A DNA stretch of 11,279 nt from Dehalococcoidia bacterium (GTDB taxonomy: Bacteria; Chloroflexota; Dehalococcoidia; GIF9; AB-539-J10), in NCBI GenBank assembly GCA_029857995.1, contig JAOUFZ010000032.1, forward strand, positions 1 to 11,279, in the 5' to 3' direction. Shown here in pieces: positions 7,497-11,279 of the stretch. Position 1 is the first letter of the stretch. Every line of letters begins with the position of its first letter. Under the pieces are notes generated by a model. The model saw only the letters and a list, made by a program, of their open reading frames with translations. It did not search any database and was not told the origin of the DNA. A program made the position numbers and the translations under genes.

Positions 7497-8687
7497 TCAT
7501 TTCTTGTCTAACAGAACTTCCACGCCGGGCAAGGTAATGCCCTCCAAGAATTTCAGACTGGCACCACCCCCTGTGGAGACGTGGGTCATCTTATCAGCTA
7601 GTCCCATTGCCTGGACCACTTCAGCAGAAGAGCCACCACCAATAATGGTAGTGGCATTTCGAGTGGATAGAAATCTGGCTATGGACCTGGTTCCTTGAGC
7701 AAACTGAGGTATTTCACAAATCCCCATAGGGCCATTCCATATGATGGTACGGCACCTTCCTAGCTTACTGCAGAAAAGCTCAATAGATTGAGGACCAATA
7801 TCTACGATATGGCTACCCGCGGGTATACTAGTTGTTGGCACTACTCTGGTCGAAGCTCCGGCTTTGATCTCCTGCGCTACCAGTGCATCGACGGGGAGCA
7901 GAAATGGCACTTTCCAGTCCTTGGCCTCCTGCAGCAATTTCCTGGCCAAGTCCAACTGGTCGTCATCTACTAAAGAATGACCTACCTCATATCCCTGTGC
8001 TTTTAAGAAAGTAGCGGCCATGCCACCACCAACCAGCAACATGTCAACCTTTTTTAGCATATTCTGCAATAGCCCTATCTTATCGCTCCCCTTAGCACCA
8101 CCTATAAGGCAGGCCCAGGGTCGCTCGGGATTATGCAAGAGCTTCCCCATAACCTTCAGCTCTTTTTCCATTAACAAGCCGGCCACTGCGGGCAAGTATT
8201 TAGCTACACCTACGATAGAGGCATGATTCCGGTGAGCAGTGCTAAAGGCATCATCAACGTAAATATCAGCTAGCCTGGCTAGCTTCTGGGCAAAGTCGGC
8301 ATCGTTTGCCTCTTCTTCTGGGTGAAAGCGCAGATTTTCCAAAATCAGAACATCGCCCTCTTTGAGTGCCCCTATCTTGCTTTCTACTTCTTGACCTATA
8401 CAATCGGATGCCATGCTGACAGGCAAGCCCATAAGTTCTGACAACCTCCGCGCTGTAGGTGCCATCCGCAGGTTTTCAACTACTTTGCCTGCAGGGCGTC
8501 CTACATGAGAGCAGATGATTACCTTGGCTTTATGGTCAACTAGATATTTGATAGTAGGCAGCGAAGCTCGGATCCGGCTATCATCGCTGATAACGCCACT
8601 ATTCTCGGTTATCGGGACATTGAAATCGACTCTGAGCAGAACTCTCTTGCCTTTGACATCTATATCTTCAACGGTCTTTTTCGGCAT
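7497..8687 (-). CDS. pgk: Phosphoglycerate kinase
   Basis: Pgk catalyses reversible phosphate transfer between 1,3-bisphosphoglycerate and ADP. The 396-residue protein is of normal length. It has the substrate-binding RVDFNVP (19-25), SHVGRP (60-65), ENLRF (117-121) and DDAFSTAHRNHAS (145-157), then the nucleotide-side GGAKGSDKI (196-204), WNGPMG (317-322), and STGGGASLKFLEG (371-383). Two departures from the common pattern are visible. The usual GGGD[ST] reads GGGSS (350-354), so an acidic residue near the nucleotide is replaced by Ser. The usual DAFG reads DAFS. The rest of the site is intact, so the enzyme is probably active. ATG 8687 follows AGGAGGG, which overlaps the stop of the prenyl synthase gene 9 bases upstream. 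Confidence 0.97.
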   Translation of the reverse strand: MPKKTVEDIDVKGKRVLLRVDFNVPITENSGVISDDSRIRASLPTIKYLVDHKAKVIICSHVGRPAGKVVENLRMAPTARRLSELMGLPVSMASDCIGQEVESKIGALKEGDVLILENLRFHPEEEANDADFAQKLARLADIYVDDAFSTAHRNHASIVGVAKYLPAVAGLLMEKELKVMGKLLHNPERPWACLIGGAKGSDKIGLLQNMLKKVDMLLVGGGMAATFLKAQGYEVGHSLVDDDQLDLARKLLQEAKDWKVPFLLPVDALVAQEIKAGASTRVVPTTSIPAGSHIVDIGPQSIELFCSKLGRCRTIIWNGPMGICEIPQFAQGTRSIARFLSTRNATTIIGGGSSAEVVQAMGLADKMTHVSTGGGASLKFLEGITLPGVEVLLDKK

Positions 8688-8695
8688 CTTCCCTC

Positions 8696-9730
8696 CTAGA
8701 AGTCACGCTTCGATAGAAAGCTGGCAGCTTCTTTAAGCGGAGCCACACTGGATGTGTCCAGGCGAGTAGCCCTGAGGTGTGCCAGAGCTCTGTAGTAGTA
8801 TTGCTCAGCCACACTTTCAGCATAATTTCTTGCCCCTAACTTGTCCAGAATCTTGGTAACTTCCTTGATAGCTTCGCCCCTGATAGATTTCTGAGAATAA
8901 AGCTTCCCGAGGCTCTTCCTTGCTGCACCCTCACTATTCTGCAATCCATAAGCCACCGGCAAAGTCTTTTTCCTCTGACAGATATCGCCAGCAGATTTAC
9001 CAACAGTGTCCTCCGCTCCCCAGATTCCCAATATGTCATCATGAATCTGAAAAACCATGCCTAACTCCCTGCCGAACAAGCGAAAAAAATCCACCAACTT
9101 ACTATCTTCGCTGCCCAGGTATGCACCCAAACAAGTTGATACGGCAAACAAGGCTGCTGTTTTCTTGGCTGCCATGTCAATGTAGTCCTCCACAGTGATG
9201 TCCAGACGATTTTCATATTCGACATCTAGGCACTGTCCTTCACAAAGCTCCAGACAAGCCAGGCTCAACATTTCAGCGCAATTAGTGATCTTTTCATCAG
9301 CTATTCCCTTCTCCTTCAGTCTAAGCAGCGCTAAATAAGCTAGAGTGAACATTGCATCGCCAGCGTTTATCGCCTGGGACTGACCCCATAATATCCACAC
9401 AGTTGACCGGTGATGACGCTCATAGCTAGCGTCTTCGATGTCGTCATGAATTAAGGAGAAATTGTGGATGAGCTCGACGGCTGCTGCAGCAGGTATCGCC
9501 TGCGATGTATCACCTCCCACCGCTTGGCAACTAAGAAGGCAAAGGGTGGAGCGGATGAATTTGCCCGATTCTTTGCTACAGGAATGCCCCTGCTCATCCC
9601 GCCAGCCCATATGATATCGTAGCATATTACCAAGAGCTGGAGGACAGCTATCTATGACCTTCTTTAACTCAACTCGCACTGCGTCGCGATAAGATGTGAA
9701 GGACGCCGGCAAGCCATGTTTTTTGCTCAT
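8696..9730 (-). CDS. Polyprenyl (geranylgeranyl/farnesyl-type) diphosphate synthase
   Basis: This trans-prenyltransferase condenses isopentenyl diphosphate onto an allylic diphosphate. The 344-residue protein has the first Asp-rich motif DDIED (96-100) in LIHDDIEDASYERHHR, KF-R at 57-60, GDAMFTLA (124-131), GQCLDVE (165-171), KKTA (189-192), and the second motif DDILG (231-235) in FQIHDDILGIWG. GKSAGDICQRKKTLP (244-258) follows. The second motif ends in Gly rather than Asp, as in a known subset of this family. Chain length cannot be read with certainty. The residues just before the first motif (ELIHNFSLI) include Phe91, so a C15-C20 product is plausible. It heads the seven-gene unit. ATG 9730 has no good ribosome site, and the predicted transcript starts only about 6 nt upstream. 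Confidence 0.9.
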   Translation of the reverse strand: MSKKHGLPASFTSYRDAVRVELKKVIDSCPPALGNMLRYHMGWRDEQGHSCSKESGKFIRSTLCLLSCQAVGGDTSQAIPAAAAVELIHNFSLIHDDIEDASYERHHRSTVWILWGQSQAINAGDAMFTLAYLALLRLKEKGIADEKITNCAEMLSLACLELCEGQCLDVEYENRLDITVEDYIDMAAKKTAALFAVSTCLGAYLGSEDSKLVDFFRLFGRELGMVFQIHDDILGIWGAEDTVGKSAGDICQRKKTLPVAYGLQNSEGAARKSLGKLYSQKSIRGEAIKEVTKILDKLGARNYAESVAEQYYYRALAHLRATRLDTSSVAPLKEAASFLSKRDF

Positions 9731-9742
9731 AAAAGACAGTCC

Positions 9743-9772
9743 ATATTAACGGCTAGAAAAACATATTGTCAA
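9743..9772 (-). promoter_or_regulatory. Promoter of the prenyl synthase-pgk-tpiA-miaA-dapF-dapL-hflX unit
   Basis: On the minus strand TTGACA (9772-9767) and TAATAT (9748-9743) are separated by 18 bases. Predicted initiation near 9736 leaves a leader of roughly 6 nt before the ATG at 9730. This fits the lack of a Shine-Dalgarno sequence there. Confidence 0.5.
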
Positions 9773-9860
9773 CTAGGTGGGACTTGTGTCCTTTTCGAGA
9801 GTCTTTGGAGAAAGCACCAAACGTCGCAATAACCTAAAAAGACAACTGCCAACAGAAAGT

Positions 9861-9889
9861 TTGCTGAAACTCTATCAGCACGCTATAAT
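9861..9889 (+). promoter_or_regulatory. Promoter of the zinc-finger/fmdB cluster
   Basis: A perfect -10 TATAAT (9884-9889) is preceded by TTGCTG (9861-9866) at a 17-base spacing. Transcription would begin near 9896 and run toward the zinc-finger gene at 10037. It is divergent from the promoter at 9743-9772. The 306-base region 9731-10036 thus holds two diverging promoters, a possible small ORF and a leader hairpin. Confidence 0.5.
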
Positions 9890-9901
9890 TAGCAATTCGC
9901 T

Positions 9902-10036
9902 ATGAAGACTGCTAATCAATGTCTAATAGGAAATTCGCTTTGCTTTTTTCACGGGGATACGGAAGTGCCAATGCACGAATCTGGGCCCTTTGAAAGAACG
10001 AAGTTCTTCAGGGGTAATATCATAGGAGGTGAGTAG
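9902..10036 (+). CDS. Possible 44-aa leader ORF ending on the zinc-finger start
   Basis: The frame runs from ATG 9902 to TAG 10034-10036, which directly abuts the ATG of the zinc-finger gene at 10037. The predicted transcript starts about 6 nt before ATG 9902 and no ribosome site precedes it, so translation would be near-leaderless. An internal ATG at 9971 follows GGAAG and could be a second start. The product ends with GNIIGGE, encoded across the downstream gene's ribosome site. I do not recognise the peptide. It may be a chance frame. Confidence 0.28.
   Translation: MKTANQCLIGNSLCFFHGDTEVPMHESGPFERTKFFRGNIIGGE
9986..10014 (+). promoter_or_regulatory. Imperfect hairpin in the leader before the zinc-finger ribosome site
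   Basis: GAAC (9995-9998) and GTTC (10002-10005) form a 4-bp stem around a GAA loop. TGAA (9991-9994) pairs with TTCA once one base is bulged out. CCC (9986-9988) can then pair with the GGG that follows. The structure ends about 10 bases before AGGAGGT (10024-10030), so it could modulate access to that site. Confidence 0.3.
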
Positions 10037-10291
10037 ATGAATTGCACTGTGTGCGGAAATCCATTGATTTATGACAGGGCTGTTTTCCATTGTTCCTGTG
10101 GTGCCTTTGTGCACGCCTACTGCTGGGATGAGCACGTATTGCAGGCCCATCGCCCATCCTTTGAGATAGGAAGCGTCAATTTGGATGGCGAATTCGAGGT
10201 AAGAGAGAGCAGAAAAGAAGAACACCTTTCCAGAGTGCAAGTCGCGGCCGAACAAAGCTCAGAAGAACAAAAAGCGCCTCTTTTAGAGTAA
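10037..10291 (+). CDS. Small PHD/RING-like zinc-finger protein
   Basis: This 84-residue protein has an N-terminal Cys/His cluster: C3-x2-C6, C19-x-C21, H26-x2-C29, H33 and H38, with the run HAYCWDEHVLQAH. Eight ligands in this order would suit two zinc ions in a cross-braced treble-clef-like fold similar to PHD or RING fingers. The fold is my inference. The C-terminal half (about 45-84) is acidic and Glu/Gln/Ser-rich with no further motif, so probably flexible or helical. AGGAGGT (10024-10030) sits 6 bases before ATG 10037. It is followed after 12 bases by the fmdB-like gene. The gene at 10543 is a shorter paralogue of the same finger. The function is unknown. A role in protein or nucleic-acid binding is plausible but unproven. 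Confidence 0.82.
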   Translation: MNCTVCGNPLIYDRAVFHCSCGAFVHAYCWDEHVLQAHRPSFEIGSVNLDGEFEVRESRKEEHLSRVQVAAEQSSEEQKAPLLE

Positions 10292-10303
10292 AGGGGGATA
10301 CGA

Positions 10304-10546
10304 ATGCCTATTTATCAATATCGATGTCTGAATTGTAACCACCAGTTTGAGCTTAAGCAGAGCTTCAATGATAAGCCAATAGCTGATTGTCCCAGCTGCC
10401 ACGGAATTGCCCGCCGCATCTTCTGTCCCGTCCCTATCATATTCAATGGACCAGGGTTTTATGTAACTGACTCCAGAAATGAAAGAGAAAAAGGGACGAA
10501 TCCTGAAGGATCCAGAAGGAAAGATAACGGAGGTAGCAAGTCATGA
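10304..10546 (+). CDS. FmdB-family zinc-ribbon regulatory protein
   Basis: This 80-residue protein has the typical FmdB/CxxC_CxxC ribbon: MPIYQYRC8LNC11 followed by C29PSC32, the two pairs binding one zinc ion. The family's later landmark GPGFYVTDSR is present near residues 49-58, followed by a charged Lys/Arg/Glu tail with little predicted order. The family name comes from an archaeal or methylotroph formamide-gene context, and members are generally uncharacterised putative regulators. AAAGGGGG precedes ATG 10304. The TGA (10544-10546) overlaps the ATG of the mini zinc finger as ATGA, which suggests coupled translation. Confidence 0.88.
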   Translation: MPIYQYRCLNCNHQFELKQSFNDKPIADCPSCHGIARRIFCPVPIIFNGPGFYVTDSRNEREKGTNPEGSRRKDNGGSKS

Positions 10547-10662
10547 AATGTCCTGTCTGTGGCAAAGAAGCCAGGGTTCGTATTTATTACTGTGCCAAAT
10601 GTGCCGTTTATGTGCACGAGAAATGCTGGCAGAAGCACGTAGCACAGGCTCACAAAGACTAG
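10543..10662 (+). CDS. Mini zinc-finger protein (39 aa), paralogue of the 10037 gene
   Basis: The 39-codon ORF encodes almost nothing but a metal cluster: C3-x2-C6, C17-x2-C20, H25-x2-C28, H32 and H37, in MKCPVCGKE, YYCAKCAVYVHEKCW and QKHVAQAHKD. The spacing of the first six ligands (CxxC-x10-CxxC-x4-HxxC) is that of PHD fingers, but the last pair is His-x4-His rather than CxxC. The aligned positions match residues 1-40 of the protein at 10037, so an intragenic-size duplication around fmdB is the simplest origin. ATG 10543 overlaps the fmdB stop by 4 bases. GGAGG (10529-10533) lies 9 bases upstream. A longer frame covering this region in another register lacks these features. Confidence 0.82.
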   Translation: MKCPVCGKEARVRIYYCAKCAVYVHEKCWQKHVAQAHKD

Positions 10663-10677
10663 CTCACCCTCGTATTC

Positions 10678-10706
10678 TTATCATTCCCGCCCTATCATGC
10701 TATACT
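10678..10706 (+). promoter_or_regulatory. Promoter of the tRNA-Arg gene
   Basis: TTATCA (10678-10683) and TATACT (10701-10706) are 17 bases apart. Each matches the -35 and -10 consensus at four or more positions. Initiation near 10713 is about 4 bases before the mature tRNA 5' end. Confidence 0.5.
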
Positions 10707-10716
10707 TGATTTTGTT

Positions 10717-10793
10717 GTCCCTGTAGCTCAGCTGGACAGAGCGGCTGCCTTCTAAGCAGCGGGTCGTGGGTTCGAATCCCTCCAGGGACGCCA
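10717..10793 (+). tRNA. tRNA-Arg (anticodon UCU)
   Basis: A complete 77-nt cloverleaf can be drawn. The acceptor stem GTCCCTG (10717-10723) pairs perfectly with CAGGGAC (10783-10789), with discriminator G10790 and an encoded CCA (10791-10793). The D stem is GCTC/GAGC. The anticodon stem GCTGC/GCAGC encloses the loop CTTCTAA with anticodon TCT at 10751-10753. The variable loop is GGGTC. The T arm has the loop TTCGAAT. The T stem GTGGG/CCCTC contains one U-U mismatch (10767/10781). It reads AGA, and AGG by wobble. Confidence 0.95.
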
Positions 10794-10795
10794 GA

Positions 10796-10809
10796 TTTTG
10801 AAGCTAAAA
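10796..10809 (+). repeat. Repeat TTTTGAAGCTAAAA, copy 1
   Basis: This 14-base word begins three bases after the tRNA CCA. An exact direct copy lies at 10892-10905, and a 12-base inverted copy (TTTAGCTTCAAA) at 10929-10940. Three occurrences within 145 bases of non-coding DNA are unlikely by chance. Confidence 0.6.
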
Positions 10810-10811
10810 TG

Positions 10812-10840
10812 AGCCCTATACCGAGTTGTGGCATAGGGCT
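10812..10840. terminator. Hairpin after the tRNA gene, possible bidirectional terminator
   Basis: AGCCCTAT (10812-10819) pairs perfectly with ATAGGGCT (10833-10840). The 13-base loop has CC (10821-10822) facing GG (10830-10831). The following TTAATTA is a poor U-tract on the plus strand. On the minus strand CATTTTAGC follows. The site lies between the tRNA gene and the converging NTPase gene, so it could end transcription from both sides. Confidence 0.4.
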
Positions 10841-10891
10841 TAATTACTAAATGGCACTAATGCTATTATAGACAAGGGTTGAAAATGAGGG

Positions 10892-10940
10892 TTTTGAAGC
10901 TAAAACAGGCATAGACAGGAAACAGTGATTTAGCTTCAAA
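10892..10940. repeat. Repeat copies 2 and 3 forming a 12-bp hairpin
   Basis: TTTGAAGCTAAA (10893-10904) and TTTAGCTTCAAA (10929-10940) are exact reverse complements separated by 24 bases. They can form a 12-bp stem, extended by G-U pairs at its base. Copy 2 is the same 14-mer as at 10796-10809. No U-tract follows on either strand, so it is not a typical intrinsic terminator. Confidence 0.5.
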
Positions 10941-10983
10941 GTAATAGAAAACACGCGCGTTGTATAAGTTCTAAGCAACCGCC

Positions 10984-11279
10984 TCAATTCACCCCTTCCA
11001 TTAGCGAGCTTAAGACTTTCTTCATTACTTCGGTGCGTTTATCTCTGGTTACTAAAAGCACTTCGACTTCAGGATGGCGTTTGATTTGGTCGGCAAAGGG
11101 ATGGAGGTTGAGCATAATAGTGCCCAAAACTCTCTGGCCACTGTTTATTGCTTGAGTCACGGCTTTCTTGAACTGGGGCGACAGAAGCTTCGTCTTGCCA
11201 ATCTCACGGATGACTATGGGGTCGCTTTCCTTGCAGCGCCTGACGCAGAGCAGCGCGGCGAGGTCCAGGATGGTCCCGG
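10984..11279 (-). CDS. THEP1-like nucleoside-triphosphatase, C-terminal part (cut by window)
   Basis: The 97 visible codons (stop TGA at 10986-10984) continue past the window edge, so the P-loop half is not seen. The visible part matches the end of the THEP1/NTPase_1 family, which hydrolyses nucleoside triphosphates: IVIREIGKTKLLSPQFKKAVTQ, NSGQRVLGTI, HPFADQIKRHP, then EVLLVTRDKR. In this family the Walker B segment usually reads DEIG with KMEL after it. Here it is REIG with KTKL, so the first acidic residue is Arg. The Glu is kept. It could be an active variant or a diverged paralogue. It converges on the tRNA-Arg gene with a 190-base gap. Confidence 0.75.
   Translation of the reverse strand, partial: GTILDLAALLCVRRCKESDPIVIREIGKTKLLSPQFKKAVTQAINSGQRVLGTIMLNLHPFADQIKRHPEVEVLLVTRDKRTEVMKKVLSSLMEGVN

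Noticed and set aside
9923..10255. 110-codon minus-strand frame in the divergent region.
   Set aside because: It runs antisense to the zinc-finger gene, which has a strong ribosome site and clustered Cys/His ligands.
10479..10709. 76-codon plus-strand frame overlapping fmdB and the mini zinc finger.
   Set aside because: Wrong register. The 39-codon frame has the ATGA coupling, a ribosome site and eight metal ligands.
10717..10793. tRNA-Arg as an attachment site for an element carrying the recombinase at 443-1378.
   Set aside because: I found no second copy of the tRNA 3' end in the window, and the DNA between is ordinary housekeeping genes.
1..11279. CRISPR array, insertion sequence or prophage.
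   Set aside because: No regularly spaced repeats, no transposase, and no phage structural genes are visible. The lone recombinase is not enough.

Overview
The window reads as a chromosomal segment from a bacterium, most likely a Chloroflexota member of the Dehalococcoidia type. That placement is an inference from three things: a diaminopimelate route that uses an LL-diaminopimelate aminotransferase (DapL) beside DapF, a housekeeping gene order (prenyl synthase, pgk, tpiA, miaA, dapF, dapL, hflX), and an unpaired XerC/D-like recombinase. Base composition looks fairly even. Nothing in the core genes looks foreign.

Layout. At 1-341 (+) is the 3' part, or a short complete copy, of a gene I do not recognise. 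At 443-1378 (-) is a complete tyrosine recombinase with its own promoter (1444-1471). A 28-bp near-perfect palindrome (1408-1435) lies between that promoter and the start codon. From about 1708 to 2573 (+) a 54-codon ORF with a consensus Shine-Dalgarno sequence leads into a YggS/PLPBP-family pyridoxal-phosphate protein. From 9730 down to 2592 (-) seven genes form a tightly packed unit: prenyl diphosphate synthase, pgk, tpiA, miaA, dapF, dapL and hflX. They are separated by 4-nt overlaps or very short gaps, so they are probably one transcript from a promoter at 9743-9772. The unit joins lower glycolysis, the last steps to meso-diaminopimelate (lysine), tRNA A37 prenylation, the isoprenoid chain supply, and a ribosome-associated GTPase. 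The prenyl synthase and MiaA both draw on the C5 diphosphate pool.

Divergent from that unit is a small (+) cluster at 10037-10662. It consists of a zinc-finger protein, an FmdB-type zinc ribbon, and a 39-residue mini zinc finger that is a paralogue of the first. A tRNA-Arg(UCU) gene with its own promoter follows at 10717-10793. Next comes a 190-bp intergenic stretch with hairpins and a repeated 14-mer. The window ends inside the C-terminal part of a THEP1-like NTPase (10984 to the window edge, -).

The points most worth a second look are: the paired PHD-like mini zinc fingers around fmdB; the recombinase promoter and palindrome, whose geometry would suit either a dif site or an operator; and the hflX 5' end, where coding sequence clearly continues upstream of the first canonical start to an AUA codon. 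That AUA differs by one base from an ATG/TGA overlap with dapL.
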